Source: Clostridium sp. DSM 17811
Lineage (GTDB): Bacteria > Bacillota > Clostridia > Clostridiales > Clostridiaceae
DNA length: 64,000 nt
Reading direction: 5' to 3'
NCBI RefSeq assembly: GCF_018861905.1
Contig: NZ_JAHLDU010000010.1
Span: forward strand, 62,001 to 126,000
Made by a program: the position numbers and the translations under genes. The notes under the pieces were generated by a model. That model worked only from the letters and a program-made list of their open reading frames with translations. It did no database searches and had not been told where the DNA came from. Below are positions 53,901-63,950 of the stretch, one piece after another. Each line of letters begins with the position of its first letter. The first letter of the stretch is position 1.

Positions 53901-54560
53901 ATGAGTGGGGTAACATATGATTATATGGAGCAATATTTAAGAGAACTTATACCAAGTAATAGTGGTATTTTAGATGATCTAGAAAAGTTTTCTATTAAAA
54001 ACAGAGTTCCTATAGTTCAAAAGGAAACTGCAAAATTTTTAGAGTTAATGGTAAAAATGAATAAACCTAAAAAGATCTTAGAACTTGGAACTGCTATAGG
54101 ATATTCTGCTATTTTAATGAATATCGCATCATCTGGTTTAAGTGAAATTACAACTATTGAAAGAGATCAGAGAATGATAGAAATTGCAACTGCTAATATA
54201 GCAAAATGCGGACTGCAAAATAAAATAACTATTGTAAAAGGAGATTGTTTAGAGCTTTTGGAAAGTCTCCAGGATGAATATGATATGATTTTTATGGATG
54301 CGGGTAAAGGCCACTATAATCATTTTCTTCCTAATTGCTTAAGGCTTTTAAAAAAAGATGGAGTTCTTATTGCAGATAATGTACTATTTAGAGGAATGGT
54401 TGCATCAAAAGAACTTGCAACACATAGAAAAATCACTATAATAAAACGTATGAAAAGCTACTTAGAACTAGTATCTAGTAATGATGACCTTATAACTTCT
54501 GTAATACCAATGGGAGATGGCATTTCAGTTACTGTAAGAAAGAATATAGGTAGCAGATAG
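53901..54560 (+). CDS. trmR: O-methyltransferase, probable tRNA 5-hydroxyuridine methyltransferase TrmR
   Basis: 219 residues, class I SAM enzyme: motif I LELGTAIGYSAI near 57-68, the metal-site block FMDAGKGHYNHFLP near 133-146 and ADNVLFRGMV near 160. The order with a U32 peptidase gene and udk equals B. subtilis yrrM-yrrN-yrrO-udk, where YrrM (TrmR) makes 5-methoxyuridine at U34. The function is inferred from family plus neighbours. TTGGAGGA precedes the ATG. Confidence 0.88.
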   Translation: MSGVTYDYMEQYLRELIPSNSGILDDLEKFSIKNRVPIVQKETAKFLELMVKMNKPKKILELGTAIGYSAILMNIASSGLSEITTIERDQRMIEIATANIAKCGLQNKITIVKGDCLELLESLQDEYDMIFMDAGKGHYNHFLPNCLRLLKKDGVLIADNVLFRGMVASKELATHRKITIIKRMKSYLELVSSNDDLITSVIPMGDGISVTVRKNIGSR

Positions 54561-54575
54561 GGGGGAATAAAACTT

Positions 54576-55802
54576 ATGAAACCAGAAATACTTGCACCAG
54601 CAGGTAATTTAGAAAAATTGAAAGCAGCTATAAATTTTGGCGCAGACGCAGTTTATTTAGGCGGAAGTAAATTAAATTTAAGGGCTTTTGCAGATAATTT
54701 TAGCAATGAAGATTTAAAAGAAGGAATAGAATTTGCACACGTAAGGGGTAAAAAAGTTTATGTTACTTTAAATGTTTTTCCTCATAATGATGATTTAGAT
54801 GGCCTAGAAGATTATTTAAAAGAAGTATATGAGATAGGCGCGGATGCTATCATTGTATCTGACCCAGGGATTATTATGACAGCGAGGGAAGTAGTACCAA
54901 ATTTAGAAATACATTTAAGCACTCAAGCTAATAATGTAAATTATAAATCTGCTATTTTTTGGCATAAACAAGGGGTTAAAAGAATTGTTCTTGCAAGAGA
55001 ATTGTCGTTAAAAGAAATTAAAGAAATTAGAGCAAAATTACCCGATACTTGTGAACTTGAAGCATTTGTTCATGGCTCTATGTGTATGTCCTATTCAGGA
55101 AGATGTCTTATGTCAAATTACATGACTGGTCGCGATGCAAATCGTGGGCAATGTGCTCAGCCATGTAGATATAAATATTTCTTAATGGAAGAAAAAAGGG
55201 ATGGAGAATATTTTCCTGTAATTGAAGATGATAAAGGTTCTTATATTATGAATTCAAAGGACTTATGTATGATAGAACACATACCAGAACTTATGGAATC
55301 AGGCGTAATGTCCTTTAAAATAGAAGGAAGAATGAAAAGCTCATATTACGTCGCTTCTGTTTGCAAATCCTATAGAGAAGCTTTGGATGCGTATGTAGCA
55401 GATGGAGCAAATTATAAATTTCAAAAAAAATGGTTGGATAATCTATTAAAACCTAGTCACAGACAATTTTATACTGGATTTTATTTTGGGGATCCTAACA
55501 ATCAGATATATGAATCTTCGTCATATATTAGAAATTATGATATAGTTGGAGTAGTAAGAAAATATGATGAAAAAAGCAATATTGCAACAATTGAGCAAAA
55601 AAACAAAACGTTTCTTTGCGATACTGTTGAAGTGCTAAGACCTATAGGTGACAACATTTTAATTACATTAGATGATATGAGAAATTCTAAGGGAGAAAGT
55701 ATACCATCTGCCCCAAGTGCTCAAATGATATTTACTGTAAATGTTAAAGAAAAACTTTGCGAAAATGATATCCTTATTAAGGCTAAGGAGAAAAAGTTAT
55801 GA
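54576..55802 (+). CDS. U32 family peptidase-like protein, probable TrhP-type tRNA U34 hydroxylation factor
   Basis: 408 residues. The N-terminal TIM-barrel starts [20 protein letters not shown]; the U32 signature [20 protein letters not shown] is near 162-181, followed by [15 protein letters not shown], giving four cysteines that may hold an Fe-S cluster. In E. coli and Bacillus, U32 proteins TrhP/YrrO form 5-hydroxyuridine at tRNA position 34 using prephenate. The methyltransferase gene 15 bases before supplies the next step. Bacillus has two U32 genes here; this organism has one. Confidence 0.88.
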   Translation: MKPEILAPAGNLEKLKAAINFGADAVYLGGSKLNLRAFADNFSNEDLKEGIEFAHVRGKKVYVTLNVFPHNDDLDGLEDYLKEVYEIGADAIIVSDPGIIMTAREVVPNLEIHLSTQANNVNYKSAIFWHKQGVKRIVLARELSLKEIKEIRAKLPDTCELEAFVHGSMCMSYSGRCLMSNYMTGRDANRGQCAQPCRYKYFLMEEKRDGEYFPVIEDDKGSYIMNSKDLCMIEHIPELMESGVMSFKIEGRMKSSYYVASVCKSYREALDAYVADGANYKFQKKWLDNLLKPSHRQFYTGFYFGDPNNQIYESSSYIRNYDIVGVVRKYDEKSNIATIEQKNKTFLCDTVEVLRPIGDNILITLDDMRNSKGESIPSAPSAQMIFTVNVKEKLCENDILIKAKEKKL

Positions 55803-56422
55803 ATCATCCTATACTAATAGGGATAACTGGCGGGACAGGTTCTGGAAAGAGCACTATTGCTAGAGAAATATATAAACATTTTGATGAGTCATGTATTGCT
55901 ATGATTGAGCAAGATTCTTATTATAAAGATCAAAGTGAACTCTCTTTTGAAGATAGAATTAAAACAAACTATGATCATCCTGATGCATTTGATTCGCAGC
56001 TTTTAGTGGAACATTTTAATCTTCTTTTAAAAGGTAAAGTTATTCAAAAACCTATATATGATTTTAAAATATTTAACAGAACAAAAGAAACAATTAGTGT
56101 AAAACCTAGGGATATAATTATATTTGAAGGAATACTTATACTGGATAATAAAATTCTTCGTGATATGTTAGATATTAAAATATATGTAGATACTGATGCA
56201 GACGTAAGGTTTATAAGAAGACTTACAAGGGATATTAAAGAAAGAGGAAGAACAATGGAGTCTGTTATAAAGCAATATCTAAACGTAGTTAAACCGATGC
56301 ATGAGCAATTTATAGAACCTACTAAAAGATATGCAGATATTATAATACCAGAAGGTGGACATAATAAAGTGGCTATTGATATAATTAATGCAAATATAAG
56401 TCAGATACTACAAAGGCGATAA
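55799..56422 (+). CDS. udk: Uridine kinase
   Basis: 207 residues. P-loop [12 protein letters not shown] near 8-19; EQDSYYKD near 39 and YDHPDAFD near 59 bind uridine; [12 protein letters not shown] near 140 is the lid. It phosphorylates uridine and cytidine for salvage. Its ATG overlaps the end of the U32 gene (ATGA), so it is part of the operon. Confidence 0.95.
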   Translation: MNHPILIGITGGTGSGKSTIAREIYKHFDESCIAMIEQDSYYKDQSELSFEDRIKTNYDHPDAFDSQLLVEHFNLLLKGKVIQKPIYDFKIFNRTKETISVKPRDIIIFEGILILDNKILRDMLDIKIYVDTDADVRFIRRLTRDIKERGRTMESVIKQYLNVVKPMHEQFIEPTKRYADIIIPEGGHNKVAIDIINANISQILQRR

Positions 56423-56442
56423 AAATAACACATGAGCAGTAT

Positions 56443-56487
56443 AAAACATCTCATTTTAGGCTAGAATTAGTCTAGGGGAGGTGTTTT
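56443..56487 (+). promoter_or_regulatory. Hairpin that covers the ribosome binding site of the PBP gene
   Basis: AAAACATCTC (56443-56452) can pair with GAGGTGTTTT (56478-56487), with an inner CTAGA/TCTAG stem. The right arm contains the GGGGAGG ribosome binding site two bases before the ATG at 56489, and the T-run after the stem also makes it look like a terminator of udk. Confidence 0.5.
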
Positions 56488-56488
56488 T

Positions 56489-58189
56489 ATGTCTAGTAGA
56501 AACAACATTTTTGGTTACTCGAATCAAAATAATGAAATTAGAAAAAGAACTTGGCTAGTGATGGTTTTATTTATGATATTATTTGGCTTTTTAATTTATC
56601 GAGTTTCAAATTACATGTATTTTAACTCAAAGCCATTAAAAACAATGGCTGATGCACAGTATACTATTGATGAAAAATACGGTGCTTTATATAAGGTATT
56701 TGATTGTAATGGAGAGGACCTTTTAAATTATAAAGAAAAGTATTATGCGATTATAGATCCAGTGGATTATACTAGATTTAATGAATACACCAGTAAATAT
56801 GACTTAGAAACATTAACAATTACACTTAGAAATTACAATAAAACATATGATTTAGAAAAAATTAAAGCAACCGGTAATGGAGAAAAGTTAAGATATGAAA
56901 TCGATAAAGTTACATATGAAAAGCTCAAAGATATTAAAAAGGTAAAAGGGTTTTATACTTATTGTTCTACTGATGTTGTAAAGGATGGGTATTGGAAAAC
57001 AGAAAATATATTGACAAGTACAACTTACAATAAAGTAAGTGTTAACCCACTATCTAAAAAGGAAGTTAGTAATACTGTATCTAAGAGTTCTGATTCCCTG
57101 GAAATGAAAATATATAATAAAACTAAGAATAATGAATACACAAAAACTAGATTTTCTAAAGGAATTAATGGTGAAATGGGAGCAGCTACAACCGTTACAC
57201 CTAAAAACAACATAAATGTAAGACTTACAATAGATAAACAAATTCAAGAAAAAGTTGAGGAAATTCTTCACAATGAAAAATATAATAAAATTGGTGTTGT
57301 ACTAATGGAGAGTAGTAGTGGAAAGATAAGGGCTATGGCACAAAAAGATGATAATGCATATAATGTAAATCTAGGATATCCAAGTACTAATGGTGCTTTA
57401 CCGGGATCGATTTTTAAGGTTATTGTTGATGAAGCGGGTATAGATATGAATAAAATAGATAAGAACCAACAATTTACAATAAATCCTAAATTATTCACTC
57501 AGGAGAACTTTAAAGGAAATACATTTACTGTAGCAGAGGCTTTAGTCAAATCTTCAAATAACATATTCGCTCAGATAGGTTGGAAGGTTGGCGTTCAAAA
57601 TATATATAATTATGCCCGAAAACAAGGCATGTTAAGTAAAGTATTAGATTTCCAGCAAGAGGATATTGGTAATTTTGAGGAGGATATATCAAATCCTACA
57701 TATGCCCAAACGAGCCAGACAGCCATTGGTCAAAATGTTACAATAACGCCTCTAGAAGCACTTAGCATTCCAAATACTATTATAAATAATGGAGTATATG
57801 TTAAGCCAAGTATAATAGATGCATATGTAAATGACAAGAAAGAGGTTTTAGAGAAAATTAAACCTAAAACCAGTACCGTATTAAAAAAAGAAACAGCAGA
57901 AACGGTTAAACTTCATATGATAGATGTTGTGAATAAAGGAACTGGTGATGCGGCTTACATTAAAGGTATGGATATAGGTGGGAAAACAGGTACTACTACA
58001 TACGAGAAAGGAAATAAATCCGATGGTTGGTTTGTAGGTTTTTTTACTTTAAACGAAAAAAATTATTCTATGGTTGTATATGTGAATGATATTAAGATGA
58101 ATAGATTAGGTATTGCAGATGAGGAAGGTGGAGGTACAGCTGCTCCAATATTTAAAAAGGTAGTTTATGCGCTTAAAAATATTCAGTAA
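56489..58189 (+). CDS. Penicillin-binding protein, class B-type transpeptidase
   Basis: 566 residues: short cytosolic part, one membrane helix at about 21-40, a dimerisation-like region, and a transpeptidase domain from about 245. Active-site motifs are Ser307 and Lys310 in PGSIFK, SSN at 355-357 and KTG at 499-501. There is no PASTA domain. It should cross-link peptidoglycan outside the membrane. Its place before sigK and the ftsAZ cluster suggests a role in division or sporulation septum, but that is inference. Confidence 0.92.
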   Translation: MSSRNNIFGYSNQNNEIRKRTWLVMVLFMILFGFLIYRVSNYMYFNSKPLKTMADAQYTIDEKYGALYKVFDCNGEDLLNYKEKYYAIIDPVDYTRFNEYTSKYDLETLTITLRNYNKTYDLEKIKATGNGEKLRYEIDKVTYEKLKDIKKVKGFYTYCSTDVVKDGYWKTENILTSTTYNKVSVNPLSKKEVSNTVSKSSDSLEMKIYNKTKNNEYTKTRFSKGINGEMGAATTVTPKNNINVRLTIDKQIQEKVEEILHNEKYNKIGVVLMESSSGKIRAMAQKDDNAYNVNLGYPSTNGALPGSIFKVIVDEAGIDMNKIDKNQQFTINPKLFTQENFKGNTFTVAEALVKSSNNIFAQIGWKVGVQNIYNYARKQGMLSKVLDFQQEDIGNFEEDISNPTYAQTSQTAIGQNVTITPLEALSIPNTIINNGVYVKPSIIDAYVNDKKEVLEKIKPKTSTVLKKETAETVKLHMIDVVNKGTGDAAYIKGMDIGGKTGTTTYEKGNKSDGWFVGFFTLNEKNYSMVVYVNDIKMNRLGIADEEGGGTAAPIFKKVVYALKNIQ

Positions 58190-58284
58190 TAAATTTATAT
58201 AAAAATTAAATAAATTTTTAAGTACAGGCACTTTTAATAAAACAATTCATATTATATTAATAAGCTCTATTAGGAGGAACAGCT

Positions 58285-58995
58285 GTGTTTTTCATGAATT
58301 GTTTATTAGATATGATTGGAAATGTTACATTTTTGACAGCTTATATAACTGGTAGTAGTTCATTCCCTCAACCATTAAGTGAAGAAGAAGAAAAATTTTA
58401 TTTAATAAAGCTTGGGGAAGGCGATTTACTAGCTAAAGGAATACTTGTTGAACGAAATTTAAGACTAGTTGCACACATAGTAAAAAAATATTCCTATCCT
58501 GGAAAAGATGTAGATGACCTCATATCTATTGGAACTGTAGGACTTATTAAAGCCATTGATTCTTTTGATACAAATAAGGGAACAAGGCTTGCTACCTATG
58601 CTGCAAGATGCATAGAAAACGAAATACTTATGCTTATTCGAAACAATAAGAAAACAAAAGGTGAAGTGTATCTGCAAGACCCTATTGGCACAGATAAAGA
58701 GGGAAATGAGATATCACTTATGGATGTACTTAGTAGTGATGAAGATTCTATAATTGATATAGTAGAAAGCAAGATACAAATTAAAAAATTGTATAATAAG
58801 ATAAACGTAGCTTTAATGGATAGAGAGAAGACAATAATTCAAATGCGTTATGGATTACTTGATGGCAACCCTAGAACTCAAAGAGAAATTGCATTGATAC
58901 TAGGAATTTCTAGATCATATGTATCAAGAATTGAGAAAAGAGCATTGAAGAAGCTTAATAAAGAATTAAATAGTACGAAAAAAATTGGTAAATAG
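58285..58995 (+). CDS. sigK: Sporulation sigma factor SigK (pro-sigma-K)
   Basis: 236 residues. It has a hydrophobic N-terminal stretch of about 20 residues like the pro-sequence of sigma-K, region 2 with LVERNLRLVAHIVKKYSYPG and DDLISIGTVGLIKAIDSFD, and region 4 with TQREIALILGISRSYVSRIE. It drives late mother-cell genes such as coat genes. The frame is unbroken, so no skin element is inserted. GTG 58285 has TAGGAGG 7 bases upstream; ATG 58294 is a weaker alternative. Confidence 0.95.
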   Translation: MFFMNCLLDMIGNVTFLTAYITGSSSFPQPLSEEEEKFYLIKLGEGDLLAKGILVERNLRLVAHIVKKYSYPGKDVDDLISIGTVGLIKAIDSFDTNKGTRLATYAARCIENEILMLIRNNKKTKGEVYLQDPIGTDKEGNEISLMDVLSSDEDSIIDIVESKIQIKKLYNKINVALMDREKTIIQMRYGLLDGNPRTQREIALILGISRSYVSRIEKRALKKLNKELNSTKKIGK

Positions 58996-59141
58996 TTCTA
59001 GAAAACTAGAACAACTATGGTATAATTATATAATCTACAATTGTAAGTAAAATAAAAATCTTGAATAGTATAAGTTGAAAATTAAAATTAACGATGCAAG
59101 ATTAATATTAGGAACTTCACTAAAAAACAGGAGGACAAAAG

Positions 59142-60197
59142 ATGAAATCTCTTAGCGAGTTATTAAAATGGACAATAGAACAAAATGCATCAGATTTACA
59201 TCTAACAGTTGGCTCAGTACCAGTTATTAGAGTTAATGGCCATCTAATACAAGTTGGTGAAGATAAATTAACTCCAGCAGATACTGAAAAATACGCAAGA
59301 GTAATATTGGATGATTCATATGAAGAATATTATAATAATGGTGAGATTGATACTTCTTACTCTATTGGAGGACTTGGAAGATTTAGAGTTAATGTTTATA
59401 AGCAAAGAGGAAGCGATACTATTGCAGTTAGAGTAGTTGCATTAAAGATACCTACACTCAAACAACTTGAACTTCCAGAGGTTGTTCGTGCACTTACCAC
59501 AAAACAAAGGGGCTTAGTCTTAGTGACTGGACCTACAGGAAGTGGTAAAAGTACAACGCTCGCGGCTATGGTTAACGAAATTAATTCAACTAGAGCATGT
59601 AATATTATTACACTTGAAGATCCTATTGAGTATCTGCACAAACACAATAAATCAATTATTAATCAAAGAGAAATTGGAAAAGACAGTAAAAATTATCAAA
59701 ATGCATTAAGAGCAATTCTTAGAGAAGACCCTGATGTTATATTAGTAGGTGAAATGAGAGATCTTGAAACAATTTCTATAGCTATTACTGCAGCTGAAAC
59801 TGGACATTTGGTTTTCTCTACACTACACACTATAGGTGCAGCAAAAACAGTAGATAGAATAGTGGATGTATTTCCTCCATATCAACAACAACAAATTAAG
59901 GTTCAATTGGCTGCAGTGATGCAGGGAATAATTTCACAGCAATTAATACCTAAGATAACTGAAAAAGGGAGGGTTGCTGCTCTTGAGGTAATGATATCAA
60001 CCCCAGCAATTCAAAATCTTATTCGCGAGGGTAAAACGCATCAATTACAGTCTTGTGTTCAAACTGGCGGGAAATATGGGATGAAAACTATGGATATGTC
60101 AATTTCAGATTTATATAAAAGATCGGTTATATCTAAAGATGATGCAATAACTTACTCTGTTGACAATGAAATGATGGTAAGAATGTTAGCACTTTAA
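59142..60197 (+). CDS. pilT: Type IV pilus twitching ATPase PilT
   Basis: 351 residues: N-terminal PAS-like domain (SDLHLTVGSVPVIRVNG), Walker A GPTGSGKST at 130-138, Asp box with TLEDPIEYLH, Walker B region with LREDPDVILVGEMRD and the His box STLHT. The AIRNLIRE-like motif reads AIQNLIREGK. It powers pilus retraction and gliding motility. No other pilus gene is nearby; pilT before ftsA is usual in clostridia. Confidence 0.95.
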   Translation: MKSLSELLKWTIEQNASDLHLTVGSVPVIRVNGHLIQVGEDKLTPADTEKYARVILDDSYEEYYNNGEIDTSYSIGGLGRFRVNVYKQRGSDTIAVRVVALKIPTLKQLELPEVVRALTTKQRGLVLVTGPTGSGKSTTLAAMVNEINSTRACNIITLEDPIEYLHKHNKSIINQREIGKDSKNYQNALRAILREDPDVILVGEMRDLETISIAITAAETGHLVFSTLHTIGAAKTVDRIVDVFPPYQQQQIKVQLAAVMQGIISQQLIPKITEKGRVAALEVMISTPAIQNLIREGKTHQLQSCVQTGGKYGMKTMDMSISDLYKRSVISKDDAITYSVDNEMMVRMLAL

Positions 60198-60212
60198 TTA
60201 ATAATTCTAAAT

Positions 60213-60252
60213 AAGCTAAAAGCAAAGATAAATTATGGCTTTTAGCTTGTTC
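60213..60252 (+). terminator. Terminator after pilT
   Basis: AAGCTAAAAGC and GCTTTTAGCTT form an 11-bp stem with a 14-base loop, followed by GTTCT. Confidence 0.7.
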
Positions 60253-60298
60253 TATTTTAATTTGAAATTAAATTATATATTACAAGAAAATATTACCT

Positions 60299-60318
60299 TG
60301 GGAATATTCCCATATAAT
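60299..60318 (+). promoter_or_regulatory. 14-bp perfect palindrome next to a -10-like box upstream of ftsA
   Basis: TGGGAATATTCCCA (60299-60312) is an exact palindrome that touches TATAAT (60313-60318). No good -35 is seen, as would fit an activated or repressed promoter. The 60249-60579 gap otherwise holds a second AGGAGG at 60511-60516 that leads only to a 6-codon frame, then the true GAGGGGGG site of ftsA. Confidence 0.5.
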
Positions 60319-60579
60319 ATAACATTGCATTTTCTATATATTGATATTATACTTAGTGTATGAAAATAAATTATCTTTTAAGTATTATTAGGTTAATATA
60401 GTTTACTAAATTGAAATTAAAGTTATAAATATTCAATTATACAATAAAATGTAAAAACTTTTAACCGTATTTAGATTTAAAGTAAATTTTTTATTAAAAA
60501 AGATAAAAATAGGAGGAAATTTTATTTTCTTGTTGAATATATACACTTGAGGTTTCTCTTATGAGGGGGGATAAACTTA

Positions 60580-61833
60580 ATGAATGAACAGATTGTAGGA
60601 ATTGATTTAGGATCATCGAAAATATGTGGAGCAGTTGGTAGAATTAACAGTAATGGAAAACTTCAGATTATAGGCATTACATCAGTTGTATGTAGTGGTT
60701 TAAATAAATCAGTTGTAATAGACATAGATAGTACAGCTGAAGCTATTAAGCAATGTGTTACTCAATTGGAACGTATGACAGATACTCAAATTAGTGAAGG
60801 ATATATATCACTACCTGGAGGAATTTGCGAATTAGTGAGGAATACTGGCATGATTGCAATATCTTCTGAAGACAGGGAAATCAAACAAAGTGATGTGGAT
60901 AGAGTAATTGAAGCAGCTAAACTTATTTCAGTTCCGGCCGATAAAGAAATAGTGGGTGTTGAGCCTGAACAATATATTGTTGATGGATATGACAATATTA
61001 AAGATCCTAGAGGGATGAGTGGAATGAGGCTCGAAGTTGAGGGACAAGTTGTCATGGCGCAATCTACAGCAGTTAGTAATTTATTGAAAAGTGTTAAAAG
61101 AGCTGGAATTAAGGTAAATGGTATAGTGCTTCAACCATCAGCAATATCTGAGTCTGTACTTCGAAAAGAAGAGAAAGATATGGGAATAGCACTTGTTGAT
61201 GTTGGAGCTCAGACTATTGACATATCAATTTATAAGAGTGGAAAATTAAAATATACATCTATTGTTCAATTGGGTGGAGATAACATAACTAATGACATAT
61301 CAGTTTGTCTTAAAGTTCCTTTTAGTGAAGGTGAAAGATTAAAACTTAAATATGGAAGCCTTATCAAGGGTGCAGAATTTGATGATGAAAAGATTAGAGT
61401 TAAAGATTCTTATAACAATTTAATGGAGATTGATAACAATTTATTAATTGATATAATTTGTGCTAGGGTAGAAGAGTTATTACATTTAATTAAAAGAAAT
61501 TTATTAAATAGTGGGTTTTATAAGGAAATTTCAGGCGTAGTAATAGTTGGTGGAGGTATATCTTTGTTTAGAGGTATGAATGATTTAAGTAAAGATATAC
61601 TTGAAAAATCAGTGAGAGTAGGATCTCCTGAATATGTAGGCGCAGCTAGTCCAATATATGTTACAGCAGTAGGAATAGTACTTCAGGCTGTTAATAATCT
61701 TAAAACTAATACTAGTTCAGATGAAGAGTCAGATGAACAATCGCACGATAACAAATGGTCGAAAAAACAAAATACAAAAGGGAAGAATAAATTAGCGGCA
61801 AAAGTTAAAGGCTTTTTTGCGGATTTTTTCTAA
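60580..61833 (+). CDS. ftsA: Cell division protein FtsA
   Basis: 417 residues with the actin-like ATPase fold: phosphate 1 block VGIDLGSSKICGAVG near 6-20, the SHS2 subdomain (EGYISLPGG), phosphate 2 block ALVDVGAQTIDISIY near 206 and adenosine block VVIVGGGISLFRGM near 323. The C-terminal KVKGFFADFF is an amphipathic membrane anchor. It ties FtsZ to the membrane; ftsZ follows by 15 bases. Confidence 0.95.
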   Translation: MNEQIVGIDLGSSKICGAVGRINSNGKLQIIGITSVVCSGLNKSVVIDIDSTAEAIKQCVTQLERMTDTQISEGYISLPGGICELVRNTGMIAISSEDREIKQSDVDRVIEAAKLISVPADKEIVGVEPEQYIVDGYDNIKDPRGMSGMRLEVEGQVVMAQSTAVSNLLKSVKRAGIKVNGIVLQPSAISESVLRKEEKDMGIALVDVGAQTIDISIYKSGKLKYTSIVQLGGDNITNDISVCLKVPFSEGERLKLKYGSLIKGAEFDDEKIRVKDSYNNLMEIDNNLLIDIICARVEELLHLIKRNLLNSGFYKEISGVVIVGGGISLFRGMNDLSKDILEKSVRVGSPEYVGAASPIYVTAVGIVLQAVNNLKTNTSSDEESDEQSHDNKWSKKQNTKGKNKLAAKVKGFFADFF

Positions 61834-61848
61834 AAAGGAGGTATTGTT

Positions 61849-62943
61849 GTGTTAGATTTTGATGTTGATGTTCAAGAGTTTGCTCAAATTAAAGTAATTG
61901 GGTGTGGTGGTGGAGGAAACAATGCTATAAACAGGATGATTATGGAAGGGCTTAAAAACGTAGAGTTTATAGCTATTAACACAGATAAGCAAGCTTTAAT
62001 TCTATCTCATGCTGTTCAGAAAATTCAGATTGGTGATAAACTTACAAAGGGACTTGGAGCAGGTGCTAATCCAGAAATTGGTATGAAAGCAGCAGAAGAA
62101 AGTAAAGAAGAAATATCTCAAGCAATAAAGGGTGCAGATATGGTGTTTATTACCGCAGGTATGGGTGGTGGTACTGGTACTGGGGCTGCACCTGTGGTCG
62201 CAGAAATTGCTAAATCCATGGGAATACTTACTGTAGGAGTTGTTACAAAACCATTTCCATTTGAAGGCAGGAAAAGAATGATTAATGCTGAAGTAGGAAT
62301 AAAAACTCTTAAAGAAACAGTGGATACTTTAGTAACAATACCAAATGAAAGACTATTAACTATGGTTGATAAGAAAACTACATTGATGGATTCTTTCAAA
62401 ATGGCAGATGATGTTTTAAGACAAGGTATACAAGGTATATCTGATTTGATTACAATACCAGGCCTTGTAAATCTGGATTTTGCAGATGTAAGGACAATTA
62501 TGCTTGCAAAAGGTCTTGCACATATGGGAGTTGGTAGAGCTTCTGGCGATAATAGAGCCCAAGAGGCAGCAAAACAAGCTATCTCAAGCCCATTACTTGA
62601 AACATCCATAGTTGGTGCTACAGGTGTGCTTTTAAATATTACTGGTGGAATGGACCTTGGATTACTTGAAATTAATGAAGCTGCAGAGATTGTGCAAGGG
62701 GCGGCTGACCCAGATGCTAATATTATTTTTGGAGCAGTTATAGATGAAGAGCTAAAAGATGAAATAAGAATAACGGTTATTGCAACTGGTTTTGAAAGTG
62801 ATAATGTTGTAAAACAAAATAAAACTGTGCAAAAACCTAAAGTAAAAGAACCGGTTGTTCCTAACGAAGAAGTTGCGTATACTAAGGATTATGAAGATTC
62901 TGATTTAGAAATCCCAGCTTTTTTAAGAAGACAAAACAAATAA
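61849..62943 (+). CDS. ftsZ: Cell division protein FtsZ
   Basis: 364 residues. The tubulin signature [16 protein letters not shown] is near 105-120, [16 protein letters not shown] near 15-30. The C-terminal tail ends in [13 protein letters not shown], the conserved peptide that binds FtsA and other partners. It forms the Z-ring. GTG 61849 is used with AAAGGAGG 9 bases upstream. A terminator follows. Confidence 0.97.
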   Translation: MLDFDVDVQEFAQIKVIGCGGGGNNAINRMIMEGLKNVEFIAINTDKQALILSHAVQKIQIGDKLTKGLGAGANPEIGMKAAEESKEEISQAIKGADMVFITAGMGGGTGTGAAPVVAEIAKSMGILTVGVVTKPFPFEGRKRMINAEVGIKTLKETVDTLVTIPNERLLTMVDKKTTLMDSFKMADDVLRQGIQGISDLITIPGLVNLDFADVRTIMLAKGLAHMGVGRASGDNRAQEAAKQAISSPLLETSIVGATGVLLNITGGMDLGLLEINEAAEIVQGAADPDANIIFGAVIDEELKDEIRITVIATGFESDNVVKQNKTVQKPKVKEPVVPNEEVAYTKDYEDSDLEIPAFLRRQNK

Positions 62944-62973
62944 TAATACAAAATAATAATATAAAATAAATTA

Positions 62974-63000
62974 TAAAGTGCCCTTTGGGCACTTTATTTG
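62974..63000 (+). terminator. Terminator after ftsZ
   Basis: AAAGTGCCC and GGGCACTTT around TTT, followed by ATTTG. Confidence 0.8.
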
Positions 63001-63143
63001 CGTTTAGGGCAATTATAAATGTATTTACAATAATATGGGAATAGGTGACGTTTTATGAAAGAATAAAAATAATTACATGTGGTAAAAAATGACAAAATTT
63101 TGATGCTAATAGTTATATAATAATCTTAAAGGAGGAAGAGAGG

Positions 63144-63950
63144 ATGGTAGTATATGTAGATGTTCTTATATTAGTAAATTTTATAGTTAATCTATTCATA
63201 TTACACGTTACTGTTCAAACGTTAAAAAAAAGAGTAAAGCTTAAGTGGCTATTCATTTCAAGTCTAGTAGGTAGCTTATATGTTATAACAGTATTGTATC
63301 CTAGTCTTAAGTGGCTGACATTTTTACCTTTTAAGATATTAATAGTAATTGTTATGATAGTTATTGCATTTCATGAAAAAAGACTTTTATTTAATATTAA
63401 AGCTTCATTAATCTTTTTATTATACTCAATTCTTTTAGCTGGGATGTGTTTTTTTATTCAGATGAATAGTAAAAAGGATATGTCATTTGATGTAGTTATA
63501 ATAAATTTCTCTTATGAAAAGTTGCTACTTTCAGTAATGACCATTTATATAGTGATATATAGGGTCGTAATTTTTGTAAAAGATAGGAAGAAAATATCTA
63601 CGCTTATATACACAGTAGATATAGTAAATAAGAATTATATAAAAACTATTAAAGCATTTCTAGATACTGGAAATGAGCTTCGCGAGCCTGCTTCCAATCT
63701 ACCAGTATTGATTGTTGAACGGAATATTTTAAGCGAAATTTCCCTAGAAAAAAACAATACATACTTCATTCCTTATACTGTAGTAAATGGAACTAGTGGT
63801 AGATTTATTGGATTTAAACCAGAGTATATTAACATTCATATTAATAAAAAAAATATAGAAACAAAAGATGTAATTGTAGCATTTTGTGAGTATAAATTAA
63901 GTAAAGATAATGATTATAATGGGCTTATGTCTAGAGGAATACTCAATTAA
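63144..63950 (+). CDS. spoIIGA: Sigma-E processing aspartic peptidase SpoIIGA
   Basis: 268 residues. Five membrane helices fill residues 4-145; the C-terminal cytosolic half has the aspartic protease motif FLDTGNELREP with Asp174. As a dimer in the mother-cell septum it cuts pro-sigma-E after a signal from SpoIIR. AAAGGAGG precedes the ATG. Upstream, AATGACAAAAT and TATAAT could form the Spo0A-driven promoter usual for this gene, though I cannot confirm it. A GGATAAGGAGGAA site at 63984-63996 must belong to sigE, which begins past the window. Confidence 0.94.
   Translation: MVVYVDVLILVNFIVNLFILHVTVQTLKKRVKLKWLFISSLVGSLYVITVLYPSLKWLTFLPFKILIVIVMIVIAFHEKRLLFNIKASLIFLLYSILLAGMCFFIQMNSKKDMSFDVVIINFSYEKLLLSVMTIYIVIYRVVIFVKDRKKISTLIYTVDIVNKNYIKTIKAFLDTGNELREPASNLPVLIVERNILSEISLEKNNTYFIPYTVVNGTSGRFIGFKPEYINIHINKKNIETKDVIVAFCEYKLSKDNDYNGLMSRGILN

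Noticed and set aside
58261-58995. Skin-type insertion in sigK
   Set aside because: The sigK frame is continuous from pro-sequence to region 4, so there is no interruption.
62118-62609. 163-codon frame antisense to ftsZ
   Set aside because: Shadow of ftsZ with no start signal.
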